The notes: generated from the letters alone by a model not told the origin. A DNA stretch of 64,000 nucleotides from Ensifer sp. WSM1721 (GCF_000513895.2 NZ_CP165782.1:3501501-3565500); one strand, 5' to 3'; shown: positions 25,982 through 35,051, numbered from the stretch's first letter. Numbers and translations: made by a program.

Positions 25982-26902
25982 ATGTCGAAACCCGATCTCA
26001 ATCTGCTCGTGACCCTTGATGTGCTGCTCGCCGAAGGCAGCGTCGCGCGCGCGGCTAGAAGGCTGCGGTTGAGCCCATCGGCAATGAGCCGGGCGCTCCA
26101 GCGATTACGCGAGTTGACGGGCGATCCGCTGTTGGTCCGGGCCGGACGCGGTCTCGTCCCGACGCCCCGGGCGCTCGAACTCAAGGAGAAAGTCGGTCAA
26201 CTCGTGGAGGACGCGCAAACCGTTCTCCGCCCCGCCGAGAAGCTCGACCTCAAGCGGCTTGTCCGCACCTTCACGGTCAGGACCAGCGACGGTTTCGTCG
26301 AGAATTTCGGACCGGACCTCATTGCCCGCATAGGCGAGGAAGCGCCCGGCGTGCGGCTGTGTTTCATGCAGAAGTCCAACAAGGACAACGCGCCATTGCG
26401 CGAGGGAACGGTGGATCTCGAAACGGGCGTCGTAGGCGACATGACGGGGCCGGAGCTGCGTGTACAGGCTCTATTCCAGGACAGTTTCGTCGGTGTCGTC
26501 GGCAAGGGGCACCCGCTGAGCCAGGGTGAGATCAGCCCCGAGCGCTACGCGGCCGGCAGACACATCCTGGTCTCACGACGGGGTCTCGACAAGGCAGCGC
26601 TCGATATCGATGACGCGCTGAAGCCGTTCGGGTTGGAACGCGAGATCGTCACGACCGTCGGCGGGTTCTCGACCGCGCTGGCTCTCGCTCGCGCCACCGA
26701 CCTGGTCGCCAGCGTTCCCGAAAGGCACACCCGGAGTTTGCGCGACGGAATGTTCAGTTTTCCGCTTCCCGTCGTGGTGCCGCAGATCACGGTCTCGTTG
26801 CTTTGGCACCCGCGGCTCGATGCCGATCCGGCGCATCGCTGGCTGCGGAGCTGCATCCGCAACGTTTGCGCGGGCCGATGCTCCGATCGCTCCGTGGGCT
26901 GA
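25982..26902 (+). CDS. LysR family transcriptional regulator
   Basis: 306 residues from MSKPDLNLL. Helix-turn-helix at residues about 18-45 (GSVARAARRLRLSPSAMSRAL), then the periplasmic-binding-protein-like sensor domain; overall similar to the NodD/LinR-like group that begins DLNLL. An ATG 30 bases upstream is possible but neither has a clear binding site. Divergent from the DHA2 pump; LysR proteins usually activate or repress such a neighbour on binding its substrate. Confidence 0.9.
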   Translation: MSKPDLNLLVTLDVLLAEGSVARAARRLRLSPSAMSRALQRLRELTGDPLLVRAGRGLVPTPRALELKEKVGQLVEDAQTVLRPAEKLDLKRLVRTFTVRTSDGFVENFGPDLIARIGEEAPGVRLCFMQKSNKDNAPLREGTVDLETGVVGDMTGPELRVQALFQDSFVGVVGKGHPLSQGEISPERYAAGRHILVSRRGLDKAALDIDDALKPFGLEREIVTTVGGFSTALALARATDLVASVPERHTRSLRDGMFSFPLPVVVPQITVSLLWHPRLDADPAHRWLRSCIRNVCAGRCSDRSVG

Positions 26903-26909
26903 TCGAAGA

Positions 26910-27353
26910 TCAGCCTTCGACAAAGGCCTTGATGTTTTCGGCCTGGATTTCCCAGCCCTTGTCGTTGCTGCACCACGCCTCCTCGCGGCTCTCCTCCGGC
27001 AGGGAGTCGAAGCCCGATTCGGTGATCGTCAGATGCGTTCCCTTCGTCGTCGGCTTCAGGCGGAATTCGACGCAGGTCGAAGGCTCTCTTGAGATATCGG
27101 CATTCGGGTTCTTGGAGTGCGGCCAGCGGAATGCGAAGAGCCGGGGCTCCTCCATGCGCTCCGCCAGCGACCTCCACGGCAGCCCCTCGTGACCTGGATA
27201 GGTGATCTCGCCGGTCGTGACCTTGCCGACTACGAAAGGGCCATCGAGCTTCACGCGGAACCACTCTCCGAAGGCTTCATGGTCGGTCAGCGCCCGCCAG
27301 ACCCTTTCCACGGGGGCCGCCAGTTCGATCTTCTTTTCGATGCGGTCGATCAT
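26910..27353 (-). CDS. SRPBCC (AHSA1-type) domain protein
   Basis: 147 residues from MIDRIEKKIELAAPVERVW, a START-like hydrophobic-cavity fold. AHSA1 signature: WRALTDHEAFGEWF near the N-terminus, VEFRLKPTTKGTHLTITESGF in the middle. Ligand and role unknown; bacterial relatives are often paired with ArsR regulators, but none is adjacent here. Convergent with LysR, only 7 bases between stops. Confidence 0.85.
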   Translation of the reverse strand: MIDRIEKKIELAAPVERVWRALTDHEAFGEWFRVKLDGPFVVGKVTTGEITYPGHEGLPWRSLAERMEEPRLFAFRWPHSKNPNADISREPSTCVEFRLKPTTKGTHLTITESGFDSLPEESREEAWCSNDKGWEIQAENIKAFVEG

Positions 27354-27408
27354 TATCCCGTCTCCGCTTAGCAAATTGGGCGTCTCGTGCCCCGAACCTC
27401 TCGATCCT

Positions 27409-27684
27409 TCACTTCGTCGTCTCGCTCGGACGCACCGCTAACCGGTTCTCGACGCGTGCCACTCCGATGACCGAGGCGGCGGTCTCGCCGGCGCAGGCGA
27501 TGTCGGCCTCACGGGGGACATTACCCGAGAGGACCACCGTGTTGCCGAGGGCGATCACGGAAATTTCGCTCGTGTCGATCATGCTGGCGTAGCGGAGGAA
27601 ATGCATGACCTTTTCCGCCAGCGCATCGTCGGTCAGGTGCGGATCGTCGTCCCTGTGGGAATAGATCGGATGTTCCGTCGACAT
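27409..27684 (-). CDS. BON domain protein
   Basis: 91 residues from MSTEHPIYSHRDDD. The BON-fold hallmark is visible: LAEKVMHFLRYASMIDTSEISVIALGNTVVLSGNV followed by conserved Gly-Val-Arg-Val-Glu-Asn. BON modules bind membranes or phospholipids; this one has no signal peptide, so it is probably cytoplasmic. GGGAA lies upstream of the ATG. Followed by the SRPBCC gene on the same strand 55 bases on. Confidence 0.82.
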   Translation of the reverse strand: MSTEHPIYSHRDDDPHLTDDALAEKVMHFLRYASMIDTSEISVIALGNTVVLSGNVPREADIACAGETAASVIGVARVENRLAVRPSETTK

Positions 27685-27837
27685 ACTCGTCTTCCCGCTC
27701 GTTGATCGCAACGCCTATTCGGGGTGGATTGTTCCGGATGAAGCTGGCGCCGGCCGACGTGCCTTCCGCCGCCTCTGACCTTGGACCCTTGCTCTTGCGT
27801 CCGGGGCTCGAACGGGTCTATGCCTCGACAACCACCG

Positions 27838-27943
27838 GCAGCGCCACGCATCCGGACGAGACGGGCAAAGGCCGCTGTAGCACTTTGAATCACTGCATGA
27901 TTTTGTCCTTGAATCGATTCCGGTTCAGGGAATCACGCAGCAG
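27838..27943 (+). repeat. RIME1-like intergenic element, copy E (degenerate)
   Basis: Same two-hairpin architecture as copies A-D, from CAGCGCCACGC to CACGCAGCAG, but with many substitutions (for example GATTCCGGTTCAGG in place of GTACGATTTAAGG). It ends 10 bases before the ATG of the AEC transporter, so the leader of that mRNA is largely repeat sequence. Confidence 0.65.
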
Positions 27944-27953
27944 GGCTCGCCGC

Positions 27954-28898
27954 ATGTCCGAAATCTTCCTGAACGTTCTCCCGATCTTCATCCTGATCCT
28001 GACCGGCTGGCTGGTCGTCCGGTTGGGCTACCTGAAAGCGGCTGTCGGCGACGCACTCGGCGATTTCGTCTTCAGGGTCGCCGTGCCGGTCCTCCTCTTT
28101 CGCACGATCGCCGAGGCGGACTTCAAGGAAGGATCGCCCTGGCCGCTCTGGGTCGCCTATTTCTCCGGTGTTGCCGTGACCTGGACGATCGGTCATCTCG
28201 CGGCCACGCTCGGCTTTGGTCGCGACGCGCGCATGGGCGTGCTTGCCGGCGTCTCCTCGGCTTTCGCCAACACCGTCTTCATCGGATTGCCGCTGGTGTC
28301 GCGCGTGGTCGGCGGGGAGGGAGTGGTCGCGCTGTCGATCCTGCTTTCCGTCCACCTGCCGGTGATGATGATCGCCGGAACGGTGCTGATGGAGCGCGCG
28401 GAACGCAAGACGACGGGTGCGCCGGGGCAGGGAATCCTGAAGCTCATGGCCGGCGTTACCCGCAATCTCGTCCACAATCCGCTGGTCATAGGCCTTGCCT
28501 GCGGCGCGCTCTTCCACCTTCTCGGTCAGCCGCTCGGTGGGCCGGCGAAGGTCATCGTCGATCAGCTCGCTGGCGTCGCCGCACCCGCCGCGCTCGTTTC
28601 GATCGGCATGGCGCTCGACAAATACGGTCTCGCCGGCAATACCGGGCTTGCCACGGTCGCCAGCACGCTTAAGCTCCTGGTGCTGCCGGGCGCCGTCTTC
28701 GCCGCTTGCCACCTGTTGGGCCTCAGCGACAGCTGGACCGCCGCACTGGTCCTGACGTCATCCGTCCCGACCGGTGTCAATGCCTGGCTCATCGCCAACC
28801 ATTTCAATGTCGGTCACGCGCTCGCCTCCTCGACGATCACGCTGACGACGGCCTTCGGTGTCGTCAGCGTGTCAGCCTGGGCCTATCTGTTGATGTGA
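27954..28898 (+). CDS. AEC family (auxin efflux carrier-like) transporter
   Basis: 314 residues, about ten hydrophobic helices, membrane transporter. Conserved features: NVLPIFILILTGW at the N-terminus, FANTVFIGLPL in the first half, SVPTGVNAWLIANHF in the second, all standard in the family that exports organic acids such as malonate or malate. No good ribosome-binding site upstream; the start lies just after a repeat. Convergent with ilvE, 23 bases apart. Confidence 0.88.
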   Translation: MSEIFLNVLPIFILILTGWLVVRLGYLKAAVGDALGDFVFRVAVPVLLFRTIAEADFKEGSPWPLWVAYFSGVAVTWTIGHLAATLGFGRDARMGVLAGVSSAFANTVFIGLPLVSRVVGGEGVVALSILLSVHLPVMMIAGTVLMERAERKTTGAPGQGILKLMAGVTRNLVHNPLVIGLACGALFHLLGQPLGGPAKVIVDQLAGVAAPAALVSIGMALDKYGLAGNTGLATVASTLKLLVLPGAVFAACHLLGLSDSWTAALVLTSSVPTGVNAWLIANHFNVGHALASSTITLTTAFGVVSVSAWAYLLM

Positions 28899-28921
28899 CG
28901 CGGGCTTGTTGTGCGAGTCGT

Positions 28922-30019
28922 TCAGAACAGCCGGTCGAGCCAGCCGTGTGGGTCCGGCGCCCGCCCGTTCTGGATGTCGAGCAGGGCCGCCTTGAGCCGT
29001 GACGCAACCGGGCCGGCTCCGCCGTCGCCGATGGTAAAGCCGTACCTCTTGCCCTTCACCTTGCCGATCGGCGTCACCACCGCCGCCGTACCGCAGGCGA
29101 AGGCCTCGGTAAGCCGTCCGCTCCTGGCATCCGTCTGCCACTGGTCGATGGCGTAAGGCTCCTCGCGCACGGTGAGCCCCAGATCGCGGGCAAGCGTGAT
29201 CAGCGAATCGCGGGTGATGCCCGGCAGGATCGTACCGGTGAGCGGCGGCGTCTGCAGCGAACCGTCATCGAAGACAAAGAAGACGTTCATGCCTCCGAGT
29301 TCCTCGACAAAGCGGCGCTCCACCGCATCGAGGAACACTACCTGTTCGCAACCTTCCTGGATCGCTTCGGCCTGTGCTGCGAGGCTCGCGGCATAATTGC
29401 CGCCGCATTTCGCCTCGCCGGTGCCGCCGGGCGCTGCCCGCGTGTAATTCTCCGAAACCCAGAGCGTGACCGCCGGCGCGCCGCCCTTGAAGTAGGAGCC
29501 GACAGAAGAGGCGATGACGCAATAGAGATAGTCGGCGGAGGGTTTCACGCCGAGAAGGACCTCCGTGGCGATCATGAACGGCCGCAGATAGAGGGCCGCC
29601 CCGTCGGCTGCCGGGATCCAGTCGCGGTCGGTCCTCACCAAGGCCCGCACGGATTCGACGAACAACTCCTCCGGCAAGGGCGCCATCGCCAGCCGCGTTG
29701 CGGAATTGCGGAAGCGGCGCGCATTCGCATCCGGGCGAAACAGCGCGGCCCCGCCGTTGGGCAGGCGATAGGCCTTCATGCCCTCGAAGATCTCCTGGGC
29801 ATAATGGAGCACCAAGGTTGCCGGATCGAGGTCGAAAGCGGCGCGCGGTCCGACCTTCGCATCATACCAGCCGCGCCCCTCGGAATAGCGGATCGTCACC
29901 ATATGGTCGGTGAACACGCGGCCGAAGCCCGGATTCTCGAGCAGAGCCTCGCGCTCGCTCGCGGCCATCGCCTTGGGATTCTTCTCGAACAGGAAAGTCT
30001 GTGCACCGCTCTCGGTCAT
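28922..30019 (-). CDS. ilvE: Branched-chain amino acid aminotransferase
   Basis: 365 residues, PLP fold type IV, interconverting Leu/Ile/Val and their 2-oxo acids with glutamate. Seen: IFEGMKAYR, the catalytic Lys region GEAKCGGNYAAS and the cofactor motif ELGGMNVFFVF; length and TGTILPGITRDSLI fit the longer BCAT (group related to mitochondrial enzymes). Start MTESGAQTFLF; GGAGGGGATG lies just upstream. A hairpin at 30248 separates it from cycM. Confidence 0.93.
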   Translation of the reverse strand: MTESGAQTFLFEKNPKAMAASEREALLENPGFGRVFTDHMVTIRYSEGRGWYDAKVGPRAAFDLDPATLVLHYAQEIFEGMKAYRLPNGGAALFRPDANARRFRNSATRLAMAPLPEELFVESVRALVRTDRDWIPAADGAALYLRPFMIATEVLLGVKPSADYLYCVIASSVGSYFKGGAPAVTLWVSENYTRAAPGGTGEAKCGGNYAASLAAQAEAIQEGCEQVVFLDAVERRFVEELGGMNVFFVFDDGSLQTPPLTGTILPGITRDSLITLARDLGLTVREEPYAIDQWQTDARSGRLTEAFACGTAAVVTPIGKVKGKRYGFTIGDGGAGPVASRLKAALLDIQNGRAPDPHGWLDRLF

Positions 30020-30247
30020 GTCTCATCCCCTCCTTCGTTCCGAGTGAATCCATCCTGCCCGCGCAAAAGGAGGACCCGGCTCGGATCGGGTGGTGTTTGG
30101 TTGCGCTTATGCTTCTGTCTTACACATTTGGCGGCATCCGCAACAGATGACGGCGACGGATTTGGCATCGACGGAAAGGCGCAAGCTGCCGCTCCGGTCG
30201 CCCATGCACTTACTGCACCTCTCTGCTGGTAAAGCAGTGAGGCAACA

Positions 30248-30275
30248 AAAAGCCCGGCCGTTTGGCCGGGCTTTT
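30248..30275 (-). terminator. Intrinsic terminator downstream of cycM
   Basis: AAAAGCCCGGCC and GGCCGGGCTTTT form a perfect 12-bp stem with a four-base loop; read on the minus strand it ends in a U-run. It lies just after the cycM stop and ends that transcript; it also works in the other orientation. Confidence 0.85.
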
Positions 30276-30293
30276 CTTCCAAATATTCTGCGC

Positions 30294-30971
30294 TCAGTTT
30301 GCCGGGGCCGGAGCCGGGGCTGGAGCCGCCGCTTGACCGCCTTCGGCGGGAGCCGGTGCCCCCTCGGCAGCCTGCCCCCCCGCGGCCGGCGCGGCTTCCG
30401 TGGAGCCGGTCGCGCCCGGTTCCGGCAGCGGTGCCGGGCTGTCTGCCTGCTGACGCAGCCAGGCGATCAGGTTGGCGCGCTCGTCCGCCTTCTTGAGGCC
30501 GGCAAAGCCCATCGCCGTGCCCGGAACATGCTTCTTCGGCGCTTCGAGGAAGTAGCTGAGGTGATCGTAGTCCCAAACCACCTTGCCGCCTTCGGCGAAG
30601 GTCTGCATGCCGGCGGAATAGCTGAAGCCCTCATGCGAGGCGACGGGCCGGTTGACGACGCTCCAGAGATTCGGGCCGACCTTGTTCGGTCCGCCCTTAT
30701 CGACGGTGTGACAGCTTGCGCACTTCTTGAAGACGGCCTCGCCGGCCGCAGCGTCCGCCTTGGCAAGCAGCGGTCCGATCGGCTCGGACTTCGCCTCCTC
30801 GCCGCCGGCGGCATCAGCCTCGCCGCCTGCCGTTTCCTCGGCCACGATGGCAAAACCTTCCTTCTCGGGAGCTTCGGAATGGAAAATGCCTTCCGACGCG
30901 ATGGATACGGTCATCAGAACGAAGACCGTACCCAACAAGGCACCCACACCCATGTTCACATATGGATTCAT
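30294..30971 (-). CDS. cycM: Membrane-anchored cytochrome c (CycM type)
   Basis: 225 residues. A non-cleaved N-terminal helix (about 7-27) anchors it to the inner membrane; class I cytochrome c with heme motif CASCH (84-88) and distal Met in GTAMGFAGL. The C-terminal tail (about 40 residues) is Pro/Ala-rich and low-complexity, longer than expected and likely disordered. CycM shuttles electrons from the bc1 complex to the aa3 oxidase in rhizobia. Divergent from kdsB, as in other Rhizobiaceae. A GGGAG motif lies nine bases before the ATG. Confidence 0.92.
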   Translation of the reverse strand: MNPYVNMGVGALLGTVFVLMTVSIASEGIFHSEAPEKEGFAIVAEETAGGEADAAGGEEAKSEPIGPLLAKADAAAGEAVFKKCASCHTVDKGGPNKVGPNLWSVVNRPVASHEGFSYSAGMQTFAEGGKVVWDYDHLSYFLEAPKKHVPGTAMGFAGLKKADERANLIAWLRQQADSPAPLPEPGATGSTEAAPAAGGQAAEGAPAPAEGGQAAAPAPAPAPAN

Positions 30972-31127
30972 CTGCAAACGCTCCCTTAGCCACCGGCGCA
31001 AACAAAAAACCGGCCCATCTTGAAATCGCGCGGAACCTATGTCTTTTGGCTCTGCGTTGCAACAGAGATTATCAACCCCGAAGTGAGACCTTTTGACACT
31101 TTCCGTGGGGTTTTTGAAGGCCGAACG

Positions 31128-31880
31128 ATGAATCGTGAACAACCGGGCAAAGTCCTCGTGCTCATTCCGGCGCGCATGGCCTCCACACGTCTGCCGGGCA
31201 AGCCGCTCGCCGATATCTGCGGCCTGCCGATGATCGTGCAGGTGGCAAAGCGCGCGGCGGAAGCGGATGTCGGTCGGGTCGTCGTCGCAGTCGACCATCC
31301 TGAGGTGTTCCAGGCGGTGAGCGACGCCGGTTTCGAGGCGATCATGACCCGGGTCGATCACCAGTCCGGATCCGATCGCATCTATGAAGCGCTCGCAAAG
31401 GCAGATCCGGAAGGCAAGGCGGAAATCGTCATCAACGTCCAGGGCGATCTGCCGACCATAGAGCCCGGACCGATCCGCGCGGCGCTGAGGCCGCTCGAGA
31501 ACGCCGCGACGGACATTGCCACCCTCACCGTGGCGATCACCGACGAGCACGAAAAGACCAATCCCAATGTCGTCAAGGTCGTGGGCTCGCCGCTCTCCGA
31601 AAGCCGGCTCCGCGCGCTTTACTTCACCCGCGCCACCGCGCCATACGGAGAAGGCCCGCTCTACCACCACATCGGTCTTTATGCCTATCGCCGCAAGGCG
31701 CTCGAGACCTTCGTGTCGCTGCAGCCCTCGACGCTCGAGAGGCGCGAATCGCTCGAGCAATTGCGGGCACTCGAGGCCGGCATGCGCATCGATGTCGAGA
31801 TCGTCGACTCCGTGCCGCTCGGCGTCGACACGCCAGCAGACCTGGAAAAGGCCCGCCGCATCCTTTCCGCCCAAGCTTGA
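31128..31880 (+). CDS. kdsB: 3-deoxy-manno-octulosonate cytidylyltransferase
   Basis: 250 residues. Activates Kdo as CMP-Kdo for lipid A/LPS core synthesis. Signature [16 protein letters not shown] near the N-terminus, [10 protein letters not shown] and VINVQGDLP (metal-binding Asp) and HIGLYAYRR are standard for KdsB. Cytoplasmic. Start has GAAGG eight bases upstream. Followed 12 bases later by pheA in the same direction, probably one operon. Confidence 0.95.
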   Translation: MNREQPGKVLVLIPARMASTRLPGKPLADICGLPMIVQVAKRAAEADVGRVVVAVDHPEVFQAVSDAGFEAIMTRVDHQSGSDRIYEALAKADPEGKAEIVINVQGDLPTIEPGPIRAALRPLENAATDIATLTVAITDEHEKTNPNVVKVVGSPLSESRLRALYFTRATAPYGEGPLYHHIGLYAYRRKALETFVSLQPSTLERRESLEQLRALEAGMRIDVEIVDSVPLGVDTPADLEKARRILSAQA

Positions 31881-31892
31881 GAGGAAACCAAA

Positions 31893-32747
31893 GTGACCGC
31901 CAAGACCAATCGGATTTCCTTCCAAGGCGACTACGGCGCCAATTCCGACATGGCCTGCCGCGACATGTTCCCGGCGATGGAACCGCTGCCCTGCCAGACC
32001 TTCGAGGATGCCTTCCTCGCGGTGGAAAACGGCGAGGCCGATCTCGCCATGATCCCGATCGAGAACACCATTGCCGGCCGCGTCGCCGACATTCATCACC
32101 TGCTGCCGGAATCGCGCCTGCACATCGTCGGCGAATATTTCATGCCGATCCGCTTCCAGCTCATGGTGCTTCCTGGCGTCAAGCACGACGAGATCCGCAC
32201 CGTACATAGCCATATCCATGCGCTCGGCCAGTGCCGCAAGATCGTCCGCGCCAACCGCTGGAAGCCGGTCGTCGCAGGCGACACGGCCGGAGCTGCGAAG
32301 CTCGTCGCGGAGACGGGCGACCGCTCCATGGCAGCGCTGGCCCCGCGGCTCGCCGCCGACCTCTACGGCCTGGAGATCATCGCCGAGAATGTCGAGGACA
32401 CCGACAGCAACGTCACCCGTTTCGTGGTGCTCTCGCGCGAAGAGAGCCGCATTTCCCGCAAGTCGGATGACGAACTGATCATCACGACCTTCGTCTTCAA
32501 CGTGCGCAACATCCCGGCCGCCCTCTATAAGGCGATGGGCGGTTTTGCCACCAATGGCATCAACATGACGAAGCTCGAGAGCTACCAGCTCGGCGGCAAG
32601 TTCGTGGCGACGCAGTTCTATGCCGATATCGAGGGTCACCCGGACGACGAGGGGGTGCGCCACGCGATGGACGAGCTGCGCTTCTTCTCGGAAAACGTAC
32701 GCATCCTCGGGACTTACAAGGCGCATCCGATGCGCGGTGTGCTCTGA
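31893..32747 (+). CDS. pheA: Prephenate dehydratase
   Basis: 284 residues with a GTG start (GAGAGGAAA upstream). Converts prephenate to phenylpyruvate for phenylalanine synthesis. Catalytic domain: [22 protein letters not shown] and the conserved Thr-Arg-Phe in [11 protein letters not shown]-terminal ACT domain (about 195-275) with NMTKLESY for phenylalanine feedback. Monofunctional, without chorismate mutase, as usual in alphaproteobacteria. Confidence 0.95.
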   Translation: MTAKTNRISFQGDYGANSDMACRDMFPAMEPLPCQTFEDAFLAVENGEADLAMIPIENTIAGRVADIHHLLPESRLHIVGEYFMPIRFQLMVLPGVKHDEIRTVHSHIHALGQCRKIVRANRWKPVVAGDTAGAAKLVAETGDRSMAALAPRLAADLYGLEIIAENVEDTDSNVTRFVVLSREESRISRKSDDELIITTFVFNVRNIPAALYKAMGGFATNGINMTKLESYQLGGKFVATQFYADIEGHPDDEGVRHAMDELRFFSENVRILGTYKAHPMRGVL

Positions 32748-32795
32748 GGAACTGCCGGCTTATTACGCGGCGGCCGGCGTAATTACTCACTCCGC

Positions 32796-32897
32796 CGTCA
32801 TCCTCGGGCTTGACCCGAGGATCCAGGCCACGCTGCCCAGATAGGAGTTTGCGCAGTGCTTGCGATTGGATCCTCGGGGTCAAGCCCGAGGATGACG
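32796..32897. repeat. Large inverted repeat element
   Basis: CGTCATCCTCGGGCTTGACC... on the left returns as ...GGTCAAGCCCGAGGATGACG on the right, with about 30-bp arms and a ~41-base spacer; each arm is itself a smaller palindrome (CCTCGGG-CTTGA-CCCGAGG). This family is very common between genes in rhizobia and other alphaproteobacteria. It lies after pheA and may terminate or stabilise its message. Confidence 0.8.
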
Positions 32898-33080
32898 CAG
32901 TGGTGGGCGCCACCGAGTCATTGCCGCATGGTCAGTCCGTTCAAATGTACGGGTCGCTGCAGATTTGAATGGTGGCGATCCTCCGGCACCAGAACGTGGC
33001 GAAATTCATTAACCGGCTACGCGTCCAGTGCATGCCTAATTTGCATTCATGGTGCTACTAAATCTTAGGCAAATGCCTAT

Positions 33081-33094
33081 TTGACCTCCGTCAA
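33081..33094. promoter_or_regulatory. FNR/FixK-like box upstream of the DUF1127 gene
   Basis: TTGAC-CTCC-GTCAA is a perfect palindrome fitting the FNR/FixK consensus TTGAY-N4-RTCAA. Its centre lies only about 25 bases before the ATG at 33113, so it is too close for classical activation unless the transcript is leaderless or starts downstream; repression is possible. Confidence 0.45.
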
Positions 33095-33112
33095 GAAAAT
33101 GGAGTGTCAAAG

Positions 33113-33250
33113 ATGAAGATCCGTCAGAAGATCATGGAATACGCACAGATGCGCCGCGCGGTCCGCGAGTTGCGCGCTCTCGACGATCACGCCCTGCGCG
33201 ACATCGGTATTTCCCGTTCTCAGATTCAGGCCGCCGTCTACGGCCGCTAA
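33113..33250 (+). CDS. DUF1127 (YjiS-like) small protein
   Basis: 45 residues beginning MKIRQKIMEYAQMRR; the DUF1127 core RELRALDDHALRDIGISRSQI is clear, with a very basic Arg-rich N-terminal half. Such proteins are abundant in rhizobia, and some bind RNA and affect phosphate or carbon metabolism; the role of this one is unknown. GGAG lies eight bases before the ATG. Preceded by a FNR/FixK-like box and followed by a hairpin at 33299, so it is a single-gene unit. Confidence 0.88.
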   Translation: MKIRQKIMEYAQMRRAVRELRALDDHALRDIGISRSQIQAAVYGR

Positions 33251-33298
33251 TCTAAAAATGTCCACGCGCCGGATTGAGGCGTGGCATCGTAAGTCTTC

Positions 33299-33329
33299 CA
33301 CACCCCGCCGTTCTCTCGTGCGGGGTGTG
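33299..33329 (+). terminator. Stem-loop after the DUF1127 gene
   Basis: CACACCCCGC and GCGGGGTGTG form a perfect 10-bp stem with an 11-base loop, about 50 bases after the stop. The following U-run is weak, so it may be a stability element as well as a terminator. Confidence 0.6.
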
Positions 33330-33414
33330 AGCGTTTCTGGGGATATAGTTATCCCAAGCCGCTGCAGACCATGCGCGACATGCCGTTGAGGGCCTCGTCG
33401 CTTTTGCGGCTACC

Positions 33415-34395
33415 TCAACTTCGCTCCGGCCAGGCGAGCCAGTCGCGCATCAACTGGTGCGCAATCGCGCCCTTCGGCGGCGGAATGTGCTCGTCTCCGG
33501 TGTCTGCAACCCCGGTCGTGCGTTCAAGCAGGGCTTCGATCTCCGCCCGCGTGAACCAGCGCACGTCCTCCAGTTCCTGCTCGTCGCGCTTGATGACGGT
33601 CGACTTCGCCTCGGCATAGCAGCCGATCATCAGCGAGTGCGGCAGCGGCCAGGGCTGCGAGGCATGATAGCGTACGCGGCCGACGCGAATGCCGGATTCC
33701 TCCTGCGTTTCCCGCCTCACGGCGTTCTCGATCGTCTCGCCCGGCTCGACGAAACCGGCGAGACAGGAATACATGCCCGGCACGAAATGCGGGCTGCGGC
33801 CGAGTAGGCAGAGATCGCGCTCGAGATCGATCGTGAGCATTATGACGACCGGGTCCGTGCGCGGAAAGACCATGTGTCCGCAGGCGGTGCAGACGCGCCG
33901 ATAGCCGCCGGCCGCTCCATCCATCGGGCCGCCGCAGCGGCCGCAGAAACGGTTGTTGGCGTTCCAGACGATCAGGCTCGAACCCTGCGCGAATTGCCCC
34001 AACAGGTCTTCCGGCAGCATCTGCTGCCGGTAGAGCGTTCGCGCATCGGCGATCTTGAACGGCTCCGGCACCGTCTCCTCGGTCAGCCCGGACGGGACCG
34101 CAAGGCGCGGCTCGCCGTTCGGCAGGTAGCCGAGCAGGATCGCCTCGTCGAGGGTCGGTTCGAGCCCCGCGAGCTCATAGGGCGCAAAAAGCGGATCGAT
34201 GATCTTCTCGTCGTGCTTGACGATCAGCTTCGCCCCGGAAAAGGCGAGGAAATGCGCGCCCGGATGTTTGAGCGCGGTTTCGACGCAATCGTCGGGGCGG
34301 TGCTCGGAGCGGCGGTCCAGGTGGTTCTCGGCGAAAGCGACGAGCGTGCTCGGCTCCGGATGGGGGCTGTGAAGATCGAAGATCGTTTTCGTCAT
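33415..34395 (-). CDS. nudC: NAD+ / NADH pyrophosphatase
   Basis: 326 residues. Hydrolyses NAD(H) to NMN and AMP and, in family members, decaps NAD-capped RNA. Zinc ribbon Cys151, 154, 169, 172 (CGRC...CTAC), Nudix box GFVEPGETIENAVRRETQEE region (about 214-236) and the NudC signature SQPWPLPHSLM are all visible. Cytoplasmic. Downstream of the HIT gene with a 2-base gap, likely one operon. Confidence 0.93.
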   Translation of the reverse strand: MTKTIFDLHSPHPEPSTLVAFAENHLDRRSEHRPDDCVETALKHPGAHFLAFSGAKLIVKHDEKIIDPLFAPYELAGLEPTLDEAILLGYLPNGEPRLAVPSGLTEETVPEPFKIADARTLYRQQMLPEDLLGQFAQGSSLIVWNANNRFCGRCGGPMDGAAGGYRRVCTACGHMVFPRTDPVVIMLTIDLERDLCLLGRSPHFVPGMYSCLAGFVEPGETIENAVRRETQEESGIRVGRVRYHASQPWPLPHSLMIGCYAEAKSTVIKRDEQELEDVRWFTRAEIEALLERTTGVADTGDEHIPPPKGAIAHQLMRDWLAWPERS

Positions 34396-34397
34396 GC

Positions 34398-34802
34398 TCA
34401 GAGATTTTCCAGAATGCGTGCTGCGAATGCCTTATGGTCGTCGTCGGGCCAGGGTTCTGCCTTGCCGAAGCCCCAAACCGGTCCCGGCCAGTTCGGATCT
34501 CCCTCCCGGCGGGCGATGATATGCACATGAAGCTGCCGGACGATATTGCCGAGCGCGCCGATATTGATCTTCTCGGCGCCGGTCACCTTTTTCAAGGCGG
34601 CGGCCACCAGGTTGGTCTCGAAGGTGAGCATCGCCTGGTCGAGCGGCGTCAACTCGAAAACCTCGCAGACGTCGGCGCGCTGCGGAACGAGGATCAGCCA
34701 CGGCCAGCGGCGGTCGTTCATCAGCCGCAACTCGCAAAGCCCGAGCTTGCAGATCGGGATGCCGTCGCGCTGAAGTCGCTCGTCGAGGGTGAAGGTCGTC
34801 AA
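34398..34802 (-). CDS. HIT-like domain protein
   Basis: About 134 residues of a histidine-triad hydrolase-like protein: catalytic region QLHVHIIARREGD, plus LILVPQRADVCEV upstream. The third histidine of the canonical HxHxHxx triad is replaced by Ile-Ala after the second, so activity on nucleotides is uncertain. I propose a TTG start at 34802 (GAGGA seven bases upstream); no ATG is in a good place, and the open frame running to 34940 contains the SRP RNA gene start. Overlaps none of the dnaX region. Confidence 0.8.
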   Translation of the reverse strand: MTTFTLDERLQRDGIPICKLGLCELRLMNDRRWPWLILVPQRADVCEVFELTPLDQAMLTFETNLVAAALKKVTGAEKINIGALGNIVRQLHVHIIARREGDPNWPGPVWGFGKAEPWPDDDHKAFAARILENL

Positions 34803-34905
34803 CAAAAATTCCTCGGAAATGAAACGGATTCGCTTTGTTTCCCATATCGATATCAGTTTTTTGACGGCTTGGCTTGCATTTGGTTCAGATATTGCCGATA
34901 TGAGG

Positions 34906-35006
34906 GCCGGGAGGTTGGTGGTGGACGAGCCACTCGCCAACCGGGTCAGGTCCGGAAGGAAGCAGCCCTAACGAGCCCCGGCACGGGTCATCGTGCCAGC
35001 CTCCCA
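34906..35006 (+). ncRNA. ffs: Signal recognition particle RNA (4.5S type)
   Basis: The universal SRP domain IV core is present at about 34945-34972: GGTCAGGTCCGGAAGGAAG then CAGCCCTAA. The ends pair: GGGAGGTTGG at the 5' side with CCAGCCTCCC at the 3' side, giving a ~100-nt hairpin. It is between the HIT gene (divergent) and dnaX (downstream), the position seen in many bacteria. A TTGACG hexamer at 34861 is a plausible -35. Binds Ffh to target nascent membrane proteins. Confidence 0.9.
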
Positions 35007-35051
35007 CTTCTCCGTCCTGTCGGGACAAGAGTTCGAACAGCGGCAGGGTCG

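Noticed and set aside
30972..32726. Minus-strand extension of the cycM frame across kdsB and pheA (to 810 codons).
   Set aside because: The real cycM begins with MNPYVNMGV at 30971; the extension lies opposite two well-defined genes.
34434..35051. N-terminal extension of the dnaX frame through the SRP RNA gene.
   Set aside because: The conserved DnaX sequence begins near MSDEAPI; the extension covers the RNA gene and the opposite HIT gene.
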